This document shows, one piece after another, positions 22,628 to 34,063 of a stretch of 64,000 bases of DNA. Under the pieces are notes generated by a model. That model made no database searches and was not told the origin of the DNA. It was given only the letters and a program-made list of their open reading frames with translations. A program made the translations under genes and the position numbers. Position 1 is the first letter of the stretch; each line of letters starts with the position of its first letter. Location of the stretch: assembly GCF_029784155.1 (NCBI RefSeq), contig NC_073692.1, positions 273,835,413 to 273,899,412 of the forward strand, read 5' to 3'. The DNA comes from Uranotaenia lowii. Taxonomy: Eukaryota > Arthropoda > Insecta > Diptera > Culicidae.

Positions 22628-24413
22628 GCAGCGGCTGTGTGGCAGCGGCCTAAAGAATACTGCCACTGGGATACTGGTCCATGTCGTACGAGGCGACTTA
22701 TCCAGTACTTCCCAGATACGTTCATCTCATATTTCTGTCTATTGGAAATCAATGAGGCTGTATCTGGGCGGGAGAGAAAATAGGTCAAGGTCAACTATTG
22801 CATGCAGAGTTCAGAAGTTTTTCAAGTTTAAAACATTGGAAGTAAATGTTTTGAATCTGCATCAGTTTTAAATTCTTGCTAGTATTTTTTTTTAACCTTA
22901 GTACGTATTTTCTCTCGAGAAGGGTATGCCAATAGTGCATATGTAGTACATGCATTTGCACAAGCTGTATTCTTCTATATTTTCTTGTTTTACCAATTTG
23001 GAATATGATTTTTCATCTAACTAATCTCTCTGCTCTCCTAGTAACTCTGTTCAATAAACTCTTCACAAGTGTTCAAATGTGAATCGCAAACGCATCGCTT
23101 ACGGTTCCATTGCTTTTGGCTATCTGTTAATATTAACCGATTTGGAATCATTGAAGAATATGATCTAAATTACATCATTTATATCTGTTACGTCAAGCGC
23201 AAAATTAGTGCATTTTCCTTATAATGGACAAGTATTCAGTCCCTTCTATCTTTGGATTGCTAACAGAATTTTGTGGAGGTAAATGTCCGTTCATATAAAG
23301 ATATTTTATTAAAATTGCGTCATGGTTATTCAATCATTGAAGCCGTACAAATATCGTTTCCGTGGAAAAAATTTTCAAAAAAATATTTTTTTTTTAGGTT
23401 GCTAAAAGGTTTCAATATTCCCTATTACATCAAGATTTTGATCAAAACTTGTATCGCATGTCGACAGTCATATCTGTTTCACCTAATATATGTCACTTCT
23501 CTTGTATTGACACATGTTCTCTTAGCTTTAGAATGGTTATAGTGTTAAGAAGAGTCAAAGCTCCTTAAGTATCGTACTCTGATATTTCGTATCATACGTC
23601 AATCCTGGTTCTGGAATCCACTGCTATAGCTTCGTGCAGTGATAATATCGCTAGTTTCAAATTTGGCGTCACAGAAGCTCATTGTAGTCGTCTAACCAGA
23701 GCGCTAACTGGTCAGTTAAATAAAAATATATAAAATCAAGACTTTGTGCTCTGAATCTCCTGTATGGTTAAGCTATGATTCAGAGGTACTATTGTACCTA
23801 TATTTACCTTCCACTTAGTGTGTACAGGTCCCTCTTTTGCCCGACTTCATTTTTTTTTTTAATGTATGTCAGAATTTAACAAAGAAAGCTAAAAAAAGTC
23901 CTAATTTCCAATATAATGATTAAAAAAAAGCTTAATTGCTATCCCTATGTGGATAGGCTAAATGCCAACTTTGCCATTATGAAATCGTTTATTTGCCCTC
24001 ATTGTAGCATCCTGGTTAGAACATTTTCTGATCATTGTAAATTCAAATCTCCTGAATTTTGTAGTTGTGAATCAAAAATGTGTGATTCATTTGCCTGTTT
24101 TTCGTTTGCTAGAAAGCTTTTATGTACTCTCGCATATCCTGCTATAAGTGTATCTAATTCTAAGAATTTAAACTAAAATAACAATCTGTCATTTTTCACC
24201 CAATGTGGTTATAAGCTTCAATGCTTCAAAATCCCTACGTGGATCGGCTTTATGCCCTAAATATTTATTTATTTTCTAATCCTTTTATGGTTTTTAGGTT
24301 TTTCAGGTATATGATGAAATCTGTAAAAAAAAAGGCTAGGCACAATTTTCCCGTTTGTTTGGATAACGTGCCGCTATCAAGCCTACCCCTTTTCTGATAC
24401 CTGATACCTGATA
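22628..24413. other. Unique spacer between the 513 bp direct repeats
   Basis: It begins gcagcggctgtgtggcagcg and ends in a tandem heptamer (tgatacc repeated about three times) directly before the second repeat copy. Such short tandem tails occur at the 3' ends of some LINEs. I see no RT, gag or transposase. Open frames at 23273 and 23916 have no recognisable domain. Confidence 0.5.
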
Positions 24414-24926
24414 CCCGAAGACTGCAACAAGATAGAACTTAAAAGAAGAAAGTTATTGCGGTTCAAAGATTGTATTTTGGCCGCAAATTTTCGTCTAACT
24501 CGTGATGATAACATTTAATGCATTGCGATTTAGACGACAATTTGCGGCCAAAATGCAATCTTTGAACTGCAATTACTCTTTTGTTTTAAGTTCAATCGTG
24601 TTGCAGTCTTCGGGTGAACTATTTGTCCTATTTGTCATATGGCCCGCGGGCCCTGGTTTGGCTACCCATGGTCCAGATATTCAAGTTTTAGATATGTATA
24701 CAAAGTTTTGAAAAAAATAATGTATTCTACATATTTAGAAACTTGAATATAAATTACAATCAACTTCATAATTCTGCCATTGTGAATAGAAGATAGTCTG
24801 AGTATTTGATGTTTAAGATTTCAATTCGTTTAACAACTTTTACTGCCTTTCTTAGACTGCAAAACTGTTTGAAAAAATCGATTTTTTTATTTTTTTATTT
24901 TCTTATTGTAAAACATTTCAAGAATG
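24414..24926. repeat. 513 bp direct repeat, copy 2
   Basis: Apparently identical to 22115-22627, including the 201 bp hairpin (24414-24614) and the hAT-type right end (24629-24670). The sequence diverges at once outside both edges. Confidence 0.9.
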
Positions 24927-25606
24927 TTGTGTCAAATTTTCAAGTCAATTGAAGCAAAACTGTAAAAATTATAGGCCTTTATCTCCTCCTATCTAATACT
25001 GCAAGAGAGCAAGAGCAAAAACTTCAAACGCGTTTTTCTCGAAAGCACATGTTTAAAGTCCGTGGACATCGTCATTTGAAAACAACTTATCCGATTCTTT
25101 TCAAATTTGGAACATATTTTCTACATATAAAATACCAGACCCCAAGGTTTTTCTTTTTTTTCACTTTGGGGAGATTTTACAGATAAAAAATGGCGGTTTT
25201 TTTCGTGAAAAATCGTAATTTTTACTTCAAACAGCCACAAAAATTTCATAAATTTTTTTTAAGTTAAATGAAAACGTTGGGGTCCAGACAAACATCTATT
25301 GAAAATATTTTGCTCTGATTTTTTGACTTCAGATGATTCTGTGCTGAGATACAGTGTCCACCGCAAATCCTGTTTTATAAAAGGCATCCTCGAAAGTGCT
25401 CCGTCACCGGCTCATTTTCAATATTTTTCTACGAAAAATTTACTAAATGTTCTATTAACAATGCTTTGTATAATGCAATAAATTTGAATACATTTGTTTG
25501 AACGACAGCTCTAGAAAAAAATCGTGAAAATGGTGTTTTTTTACCCGTCAGACCCTAACCCCCCTCCCCCCTCCTTAAGCAATATCCAAGACTCGATTTG
25601 CTTTAA
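24927..25606. other. Unassigned DNA
   Basis: No coding or repeat termini are recognised. A pyrimidine tract (cccctcccccctcc) lies at 25560. The 60-codon frame at 25299 shows no motif. Confidence 0.3.
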
Positions 25607-26155
25607 TACCGTCATCTGGGGCAACATGCAACAATTTTCAACTTCAATGGCTTCTTAATAACTTAAAGCATGGATCACCATGAATCTGGACGCACTGTTT
25701 ATTATACCATTGTGCTCCTAGTTGTTGAATCTGGAATGTTTTGACAGTACTTTGTTCGGAAATGTTTTCTCTATCAGTGCTGAAAATTTCATTACGATTC
25801 GTTTTGTTCCAAAAAGTTACACGTGATGGAAGCCGCGAAACGAAAATAAATTTTGGACACTCACGTTAAAAACCGACGTGGTCGGGTTAAAAAAATCACG
25901 AAATCGTTAAAAATGCTCAAATCAAACGTTTTCGTGAGAGCATACTATCGATCGGCAGGTTCATACCAAGCGTTTTAGTGGACCTAAGAATCAGAAACTG
26001 CATTTGAAGGTGTTGAGAACGATCAAGGCAAACACAGGGTAGTCGGACTACGATATCGCCAAGAAATTCAACGTCGACCGGTACACCGTCAGAAGGATTA
26101 GTTTCCGCGAAGGAATACAATCCTATCGGGCCAGTAAGCAACCAAACCGGACATT

Positions 26156-26931
26156 ATTATTATTATTCTTTATTGTCCAGTAGCGTAAGGTTTTCCTTTT
26201 TTAAATTACTACATCCGATTATTTGTGCGTTTTAAACTACTAACGGTTGTAAAAAGCTAAACAGTCCTTCTTGAAAACTACTTCTGTTGGTGACCTTTGA
26301 ATCGTCGTAGGTAGCAAATTCCAATTAACCACTCCTCTAACAAAAAATGATCCCGCGTAGTTGGCTGTGTTGTTCGCTGGAATAAGCAGGTTGGGGAGTC
26401 TCCTACTTTGTGGCATCCGAAGTTTCTGGTACAGCATCTCTGGTGTCCTTTTGTTGATTAACTTCCAAATGAAGACACAAGCTCGGTAGGCGAAAAAATT
26501 ATGTAGCGGGCATCCAATGAGGTTTCTTTGCAGATGAGAGTCATGTTCGTATCTTTTAAGGCCGTAAACATAACGAACACATTAGTTCAGTGCGACACGT
26601 AGCTTGTCATAAGCGGAGGCATTTATGTTAACGCAGAAGACATCTCCAAAAATAAAATGTGGAAAAATCAAGCTTTTGAAGAGCAATAACTTTGTTTCAG
26701 TTGAAGCTGAGTACGTTTTTTGGTTCAGGGTCCTCAACGAAGCATATATTTTTCCGCACTGTTGTGTAACCATATCGCTCCACTCTAGGTTTCGTTGAAA
26801 AATTGTACCAAGGTTAAGGGCTCTGTCTTTAAACTCTAATACAATTCCGTCCATTATCACATTTTCCACAGGTCCGAGATTATTATTCTGGTTTCTGGCT
26901 AGCAACAGTACATTACTTTTGCTGTGATTAT
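26156..26931 (-). mobile_element. 5'-truncated LINE tail inside the mariner
   Basis: On the minus strand it starts in RT C-terminal text and ends in an (AAT)n tail, seen on the plus strand as ttattattatt at 26154. ACATT at 26151-26155 and 26932-26936 is a probable short target duplication, and the mariner reading resumes straight after. The coding text (26905-26582 and 26437-26240) includes VLEFKDRALNLGTIFQRNLEW, LRTLNQKTYSASTETKLLL, then WNLLPTTIQRSPTEVVFK. This is the RT C-terminal region of CR1/Jockey-type LINEs. One stop or frame change separates the two parts. Confidence 0.75.
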
Positions 26932-27358
26932 TACATTGAAGCAGAATTTAGTAGTGAAAGGACGTGCCCGGAAGTTATACAACAAGATTCTAACGAAGTA
27001 CGACGGATGCATCCTCATGGATGACGAAACGTACGCGAAGATGGATTTTGGGCAGCTTCCTGGCCAAAAATATTATAAAGCCACTGCAGTGGTGCACTGC
27101 ACTGGTCGGGGTGATGTATCCGCCAAGTTCAAATTCGTTTTTGCCGATAAGTTGGCAAGAAAGTGTTCGATCTGGCAAGGTATTTGCAGCTGCGGACAAA
27201 AAACCCCGGTTTTTGTGAAAAACAAGATTATGGACTTCGAAATGTACAAGGAGGAGTGCCTTAAAAAATGTTTTTTTTTTCGTACAATCGATCTCACAAA
27301 AGACCAGTAAAGTTTTTGCCAGATTTGGCACGCTGCCACTACAGCTAGGAGGTACTAC

Positions 27359-27740
27359 CAAGGTTGCCGAAATCACAGAAAAATCTGTAATTTCACAGAA
27401 TTTTGAGCAAATTATCATCACAGAATCTGTGTCACAGAACACAGAATTTTAAAATATTCACAGAGTTCAAAGAATTTTTAAATTGGATTTTCAAAATTTT
27501 AACTTTTTAGCCGATGTAAAATAAAGATTTCTTACTTTGAATTAGAAAAGTATGATAGGATTGGTAATGCTAATTGATTCTTCTCAACTTACATGTAACA
27601 AAGATCCAAATTATCATGAATTTTCAATGAAATCTAAAGAAATGGCATCACAGAAAACCATCACAGAATTTTTGAGTAAATTACAGAAATTCAGATTTTT
27701 TTTTTCTCAAGAACACAGATTTTTTTTTTCGGCAACCTTG
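27359..27740. mobile_element. 382 bp hAT-type MITE
   Basis: The ends CAAGGTTGCCGAAA and TTTTCGGCAACCTTG are inverted. The flanks GGTACTAC (27351-27358) and GTTACTAC (27741-27748) match at 7 of 8. The word 'cacagaa' recurs at least eight times inside. It interrupts the mariner transposase. Confidence 0.82.
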
Positions 27741-29481
27741 GTTACTACAGTGGTATTCGGCTAACGGGTGGATTTTGTTGAAAAGGACATCAACCCACTC
27801 AACTGCCCTCAATTCCGCCCTATCGAAAAATTTTAGTCGATTGTCAAACAGAAGATGAAGAAGAATGGTAGGACGACTCGGGAAGCAACAGAGATGGAGA
27901 TATTGTGGAACAAAATGGCCGCTGAGGTCAGTGAATAGGGTGTCCAAACAACGAAGAGTGGTTCTAGACGAAAAGTTCAAAATTTTATCAAAATAACATC
28001 GAAATATTTTTTCTTATTTTTCCTTTGAAGTGCAATAAAAACCCTACATTTTGATTATAAAACTTTTTTTTTCGTTTACATAGCTCCGAGATAGACCCGT
28101 TTGAACGCGTCCAGATTTGTAGTGATCCATGCTTTATGTTCACAGTCAATCCTACTTCTTATGCATCAAAAGTTTTAAGGATGATGGGACATCAAATTGG
28201 CATAGTTAAAAAAATATTGGTTTCTTTAGTTATATTTAATTTTCAGAAAATGGGGCAACTTGCAACTAACTTTGTCTTTAATAAAAAATCTTATGAACAT
28301 GTACAGATATTTATAGTTTTAATATAGGGTGATTTGTCAATCGTTGCACAGCTAAGCACATGATATTGGTTTTTATGCTGTATTTAAGTCATTTCAATCG
28401 AATTCCCTCGATTTTTTTTGTCGATTGCACTCATACAGGATTGGTCAACAAGATCCAAAAGTGACATGAAACTTCAAAAAAATCATTTAAAACAGCTTGT
28501 CTGTGCCCAATAGTTGCACAGGCAAATTTTATGTCGTGCATAATGTTGTCCGATTTTTCCAATGGTTGCACATTTTATAAATCTTCTTAAGGCTCAGCCA
28601 CCATGTGGTCGAAGAGGCTGATATTTGTTACGGAAGTTTATTATGAGAACTACTAGGTTACAATAAAACCCAATTTGGAGACGGCCCCTTTTGAGGGGGT
28701 CTTCCATATAAACCGTCCTATGCACAATGGTTAAATTCGGATCCAAAATCTAAAAAAAAGCACAAAGCAACCAGTTTGAGAATCTGGAATGGCATCTCTC
28801 ACGTGAAATTTCCTCAGAAACTCAATTATGCCGCTGAATTTAACCGGAGCCATATAAATGAAGTGTTATTTGACCTTATTTGCCCAGTATTGAGCTTTTT
28901 TCTTTATATGTTCTACCGACATAAAATTTTGTGTAAATGAAATTCCATAGAAGGAACTGAAAGGAATTTAAAACTTTTTTTAAGTGCTTATTTACAGGTG
29001 TAAGAATAAAAGGACGCGATCTGTTTTGCCCCCCCTTTACCCCTATGAAGAAAGTGTAATTTTATAAAATAATTGCTTTAGGACTCACTTGGAAGTCGAT
29101 CGATTTTTAAATAACGAATATCAATTTAAAGCTTAAATTGGACTAAACCACGCCCAAAGTTTAAAATCTTTTGTCTGATTTAGTGAATATATCTTTAAAA
29201 AAAGGTAATTTATTTTGAATATCTTTTTCATGAAAGTGGGATTATTTGAAATAAATGTAACCTCTGTAGCATTTCATACATCTTGAAAAAACATTTATTT
29301 CACATTGAAATCTTTCCTAACAATTTACCATCAGAAAAACTGTTTTGATCGAATGAAGTATCACGATGTAATGACTGTTTATTTTTCTGAATAAAAAGAG
29401 CCAAATAAAGCTTCACTCAAATGTCTCGGGTCTAGTTCGACGGCAGATTTGAATTTCTGAGAAAATTGCAAATGATAAGTA

Positions 29482-30378
29482 GGAGAGAGTGGGGTATCGT
29501 GGGCCATGGGGAAACGTGGGCCACTTTTAATATCTCAGATGTATGTTGAGATAAAAATCTCAAACCAACTGTCATCGTCGTCGCTTTGCGTAAGCATATA
29601 TTTCTATATGTTGTTGACTGAAATACGCATCATATGCTTCTTCTATTTATCAAGCTAAAAAAAGCTTACATAATTAAAAAAACACCCACTAATTTCATCG
29701 ATGGGGAACCTAAAGTGCATAACAAAAATATGCTCATATGCTTATGATCTTAGTTTTTTCATGATCTTTCACGTGAAAAGGGAATTTTTGATGAAACATC
29801 AATAAGTCACACAAACGCAACCAATTTGCAAATCATAGCTTGTGGGGAATCGTGGGCCACACGTCTTGAACCACCTATATGTTTATGTTTTTATACACAT
29901 TCAGAACTAAAAATACATTTTGCCTATCTTTAAAGTTCCCTTATGCCAAATGAAGAGTTATGAAAAATATTTTGTGCATCCTATATAAGAAATTTTGCCA
30001 AAACGTTCGCGAGCCAGGTTTTGGAATCTTTTCGATCATACACAGCTCTCTTTTATTTCATCATCTGAAATTGCTTTAAAATAACGAAATGAATTAGGAA
30101 ATCACGGTTTTGGGTCAACTCATAAACTTTGCATGTTATTTGGTCAATTGGGATTTGGTGGCCCACGATTCCCCACCATTTTTCAAAATCCAAAAAATAT
30201 TGCTCTTTTTCAAACAGTCAGAATTTGGGGAAAATAACTTATTAAAATTTAAAAAAAATACCTTATGATACCTTGAAAATGTAGAAAACCATACCATTTT
30301 TTATTTTCATTTTATCTTTTATAATAAAAAAGTTATGGAACAACGAAAAAAAGTGGCCCATGATTACCCACTCTCCCA
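29482..30378. mobile_element. TA-flanked MITE, 'GGAGAGAGTGGGGTATCGTG' family
   Basis: The ends GGAGAGAGTGGGGTATCGTG and CATGATTACCCACTCTCCC are inverted, with TA on both sides (29480-29481 and 30379-30380). The motif 'gtgggccac' recurs inside. A partial reverse-orientation copy lies at about 54320-54960. The terminal ~13 bp resemble the GGGGAGAATG/GGAGAGAGTGGGG ends of the elements at 37797 and 57893. Confidence 0.8.
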
Positions 30379-30968
30379 TAATATTTCGGGTCTCAATGAA
30401 ATTAACATGAAATACAGTTCTTTAAGATTTGTCGTCTCGAAATTTCAGAAACAGGGTTTTCAAGAACAATCTAAAGATTTTTTGCATTATATGTTAAGTG
30501 AATAGTCAGAAAAAAATTTTCAAAATGAATCTGATTAAAAAAGAGTCCCTCAAAGCCAAAGCAGTTTAAGTGAATATGACGTTTTTCGGATACTGCAAGT
30601 TGCCCGACTTTTGTTTTTCAACGAGTTTAATAATCTCAAAACTTCAATTTCAATATATGAGAATAGATAAAATATATTAATAGAAATATGAAGTGTCATT
30701 GAATAAAGGTTGAATAATTGAAAATCAACATTGATTGCATAAAATAATTCTGAGTGGAAAACAGTTAATTAGAGCACAGAAATAACTAAAATTAAATTTT
30801 TTTTGGAAGAAGAAATTTTTGCATATGAAATCATCCAGGAAATTCAAATAAGCTTGAAATGCAGTTTGTCTTTGATTAGATATTGATTTTACCGATTTTT
30901 AAGCTTCATTTTTGCCAACATGAGAAGAAAAAAAAATTATTTCACGAAAAAATATATAAGAGCCAGTT

Positions 30969-31254
30969 CACTGGTGTTGGGAAAATGTGGTAGAAATTTT
31001 GACATTTTGAAAATTTTACCATGCAAAAAAAATGTTTCCAAGATCTTAGGGCGATGTATTTTTTTAGAAAACTGTTTCTATTCCAGCCGTATGTGATAGT
31101 AATATTCCTTTTTTTGTATCACAGCATGCGAAAATACAACACGTGTTGTAAAGAAACGAGAAGGCCACAGATCTTGAAAATGTTTTCGCATGGCAAAATT
31201 TTCAAAACGTGTCGTAAGTGTCAAAATTCCTACCACTTTTTACCAACACCAGTG
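30969..31254. mobile_element. 286 bp MITE with CACTGGTGTTGG ends
   Basis: CACTGGTGTTGGGAAAATG at the left pairs with CATTTT-like text and CCAACACCAGTG at the right. The inverted match covers about 60 bp at each end (including ggtagaaattttgac against gtcaaaattcctacc). The 129-codon frame starting at 31021 is an accident of this palindromic unit. Confidence 0.75.
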
Positions 31255-32680
31255 TACTCTAACCGTTTCAAAATAAAAAATCGGAACCCATTGCAAAGTA
31301 TTGTTAAACTGCAAGCTTTACTTGCTGAAGCTTTCAATAATTTCATGACATTTTTGGAAAGGTTATATAAATCATCAAACTCATTGGAATTGCGATTTTC
31401 CTACGGATAACCAGCTTTAAACTAGCAATCAAAAACATCAAAAAATTTATTTTGAAGTTTTTTATGAAATTAAATGTATTGAAAGAACGAAAAATATTTC
31501 AAATAAAAAAAAAGTTTTTTGAACTTTTAGTACATCTCTGGAGATTTTTAAATGAAAATTTTCTTTTCCCGTACGAATCATAACACGTTTTATTGAGTCC
31601 TGAATTTTTCAAATTTTTTTTTTTTTTGCTATTCCTGCTAGTATAAACAAACAATCTTACAAAGTTTTTGGAGGCATACAAATTAATAAACTTGAAATTT
31701 TCATAGAAATCTTGCAGCGGACTTATCTACAACAATGGGGCTGGAGGAGATTGAGCGGACCAATTGTTGCACGATCCGATATTTTCTCTGGTTATGTATG
31801 GATCGTAATTTTTTTTCCAAAATCATGGTGTTATAATTGTCCAACAAACGTTTCGTAGAGAAACCCGATACGAAAAATGTTTTGTTCTGACGTAAAACCT
31901 TATTTGCCGTTAAAGGAATTATTTTTGGGAAAAAGTTGAAAAACAGCTGAAATATTGACAATTTCAGTCATTCTGTGCAACAATGGGTAAGTGGACAACG
32001 ATTTGCGAATCACCCTATTAGCGATGCCTTAAGGACCATATTACGCATGAAAACACCGATTGCACTAATTTTTTGTTCTGTAAATACTAATTTTCACATT
32101 TTTTCTGAAAATAAGGATGCTGCATACATTTAGGGGTTAAATAACACTACGAAAAATTCTACAAGCTGAAATCATAAAAATAAATGTTTGGATGAAAGGA
32201 ATTTCAATGTTTACAACCACGTGATGCAAAACATTCATATTCCAGCACATGGAAACGAGATTTTCAAGGTGTTTCTTTGATTTGCATTTTGTTGCGTTTT
32301 ACCCCAGACACCTAACTGAGTTGCATACAAAATTTTTTTTTTTAAATTGAGTGATTGTTCGAAAAATATTTTTACACTAAAAGTGTTGGTATAGCATAAA
32401 AAGTTTGTTGGTAATATTATCAAGCCAATCCGTCATTCATACGTCATCATCAAGTTTTTTACGGCATCGAGAAAAGTTAACATTTATACATTTTGCTTTA
32501 TTTTTCAAATTTTATAAAAAAATAAAAAAAACTTAAAAAAAATAGCCTAAGGTGCGAGAAATTACGTCATCATCTTTTTTTTTTTTTTTAAATAAAAAGA
32601 TAACGTGGTTTTGACTTTCTTTTCTGAAATCGGCACTGCAGTCTATTTTCGAAATGATGATTATTTTATTTCATCCAACG

Positions 32681-32709
32681 TTTCGAGACTAGGTTGGTAT
32701 CATCCTCAG
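32681..32709 (-). ncRNA. Hammerhead-like core in left Penelope terminal repeat
   Basis: Minus strand: CTGAGGA, then a stem with one mismatch (GATAC against GTCTC), then GAAAC followed by GTTGG. It is the inverted counterpart of the better-paired copy at 35108-35136. The motif type is known from Penelope-like terminal repeats. Activity is unknown. Confidence 0.5.
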
Positions 32710-33260
32710 GGAAAACTACAACTCTTGCTTGACACGATAATTGGTAGAGCACTTAAAGCGCTCTCTTTCCCAATCCCCATTATTTGAAAATATGTTGACG
32801 ATCTGTTTCTTGCAATTCCGAAAACTGATATCCAAAAACTTCTGGAAACTTTCAACAAGCAGGAAGATAGGATACAGTTCACAATAGAGGATGAAAAAGA
32901 AGGTAAACTACCCTATCTGGATATGGTAGTCATCCGCAACCAAGATCAAACGCTAACAACGGCATGGTACACAAAACCGATTGCCTCTGGAAGGATGCTC
33001 AATTTTCATTCTTGCCACCAGCTTAAGCACAAAATTAATGTAGCCAACAACTTCATAGGCAGAGTATCATACCTAACCAGCAACAACCATAGCCAAGACA
33101 TAGCACAGACAATCCACTCGCACCTCAATAGAAACAACTATCCCAGAACATTAATCAACAGACTTTTAAACCTGCATAAAAAACGCCACCAAACTCAGTC
33201 GCCAAAAAAACAACCCAGATCATCTCCACCAATAACCCAAAACACCGACCAACCAACAAT

Positions 33261-34063
33261 TTTTTTTTTTTTTTTCCTTTTTTATAGGAATTTAACCCAT
33301 TAAGGTCATTCTTCCTCGATTCGTACGGTGTTTAACCCATTTGGGTCATTCTTCTCATTCATATTTTGTGATATAGATCTGTTTTGCGGAGGAAGTCCAA
33401 TATGTTGGTCTCTTCCTGTGGACAGTTCGAAAGCATCTCCCGCATACTAGGCGGAAGGTGGCAAATCTGTCGTATGTGTTGATATTGTGGGCACGTTGTC
33501 AGAATATGTTTGATCGTTGTCACCGTGTTGCAGCATGGACAAATGGGGGGATCGGTTTTAGCAATAAGATGTTCATGGGTGAGGCGAGTGTGACCGATGC
33601 GGAGACGAGTGAGGGCCCTTCTTTCGGTCGGATTGGATCTGTCGGTCCATTTGTTTGTGGAGTTTTTTATTTCCCGAAGTTTTGCTTGGTGGTTCGAGTC
33701 CCATTTTATGTCCCATGCCTCTTGGAGGGCGTTTTTGATGTAGAGTGAGGCGTCTTGTTGAGGGATGGCTATCGGTGGGGGATCCAATAAGGTAGCTGCT
33801 GCGGCGAGTTTGTCCGCTGCTTCATTGCCGGGGATACCAGCGTGTCCCGGTACCCAGCAGAGTGTAATGTGTTTCTCTATAGCTATCTTCGATATTGAGG
33901 GAAGCCAGGGGTGTTTGATACTGCCATGTGTCAGTGCTGTGAGCACGCTGGCTGAGTCGCTATATATGACTGTGTTCGGTTCATGTGTCTCGACGGCTTT
34001 CAAGATCGCGAAAGCTTCGGAGCTGAACACTGAGCATTGTGTTGGGAGGGGGAGAGTGAGTTG
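33261..34063 (-). mobile_element. 5'-truncated I-type LINE tail with exact target duplication
   Basis: The 14 bp GACCAACCAACAAT occurs at 33247-33260 and 34064-34077. A T-tract at 33260-33277 is the poly(A) tail of a minus-strand insertion. The inserted 803 bp encodes only the RNase H and C-terminal part of an I-clade ORF2. The uninterrupted frame and exact duplication mark it as young. Confidence 0.92.
33359..34063 (-). CDS. RNase H and C-terminal zinc region of an I-type LINE ORF2 (5' truncated)
   Basis: This is the 3' part of a LINE ORF2. RNase H would remove template RNA after reverse transcription. The open frame extends upstream to 34255, but codons beyond 34063 are Penelope DNA. Visible motifs: FSSEAFAILKAVE, VIYSDSASVLTAL, then CWVPGHAGIPGNEAADKLA, giving the later RNase H catalytic Glu/Asp/Asp/His region. 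The first catalytic Asp lies in the truncated part. Next is a basic stretch with RIGHTRLTHEHLI and CPCCNTVTTIKHILTTCP, the C-terminal CCHC-like motif of I-clade ORF2. There are no stops up to the natural end at 33359. It is a fragment without RT or promoter and so not functional as a transposon. Confidence 0.88.
   Translation of the reverse strand, partial: QLTLPLPTQCSVFSSEAFAILKAVETHEPNTVIYSDSASVLTALTHGSIKHPWLPSISKIAIEKHITLCWVPGHAGIPGNEAADKLAAAATLLDPPPIAIPQQDASLYIKNALQEAWDIKWDSNHQAKLREIKNSTNKWTDRSNPTERRALTRLRIGHTRLTHEHLIAKTDPPICPCCNTVTTIKHILTTCPQYQHIRQICHLPPSMREMLSNCPQEETNILDFLRKTDLYHKI

Larger units (their letters stand above)
25822..27980 (+). pseudogene. Mariner (IS630-Tc1) transposase, three disrupted parts
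   Basis: Part one (~25822-26150) shows a basic DNA-binding region with frame changes; a helix-turn-helix-like stretch ends DYDIAKKFNVDRYTVRRI. Part two (26937-27350), after the LINE insertion, contains KGRARKLYNKILTKYDG and the catalytic ILMDDETYAKMDF, followed by a cysteine-containing WQGICSCGQKTP. The second half carries a frame change at a T-tract (27270-27280). Part three (27749-27980), after the hAT MITE, contains NPLNCPQFRPIEKF, which includes the terminal glutamate of the DDE triad, then a stop. The motifs match the second mariner at 48.4 kb (VVMDDETY; PPNTPELRPIEKYW). The enzyme would cut and paste the element, but this copy cannot. Confidence 0.82.
25666..28134 (+). mobile_element. 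Mariner-type transposon, interrupted and decayed
   Basis: The termini AAGCATGGATCAC...TCTGGACGC (25666) and the complement GCGTCCAGA...GTGATCCATGCTT (28134) are inverted. TA lies at 25664-25665 and 28135-28136. Inside is a disrupted transposase with a DDE-type motif. A LINE tail (26156-26931) and a hAT MITE (27359-27740) are nested in it. It sits inside the CCGTCAA MITE, so it is younger than that. Confidence 0.88.
28327..32015. mobile_element. 3.7 kb TA-flanked element with 'ttgcaca' subterminal repeats
   Basis: The element starts GGGTGATTTGTCAATCGTTG and ends AACGATTTGCGAATCACCC (imperfect inverted ends), with TA at 28325-28326 and 32016-32017. The interrupted CCGTCAA MITE resumes at 32018. 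Words such as 'atagttgcacag', 'atggttgcaca' and 'attgttgcacg' recur near both ends. No transposase frame is recognised, and the longest frames lie in nested MITEs. A non-autonomous Tc1/mariner-type unit is the best reading. Two MITEs are nested at 29482-30378 and 30969-31254. Confidence 0.7.

Noticed and set aside
22115..24926. LTR retrotransposon with 513 bp LTRs
   Set aside because: There are no TG...CA ends, no primer-binding site or polypurine tract, and no gag/pol traces in the 1.8 kb spacer.
26990..27442. 150-codon minus-strand ORF
   Set aside because: It is antisense to the mariner transposase block carrying ILMDDETY and extends into a hAT MITE.
31021..31410. 129-codon plus-strand ORF
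   Set aside because: It runs across a palindromic 286 bp MITE and its flank. There is no domain and no codon bias.
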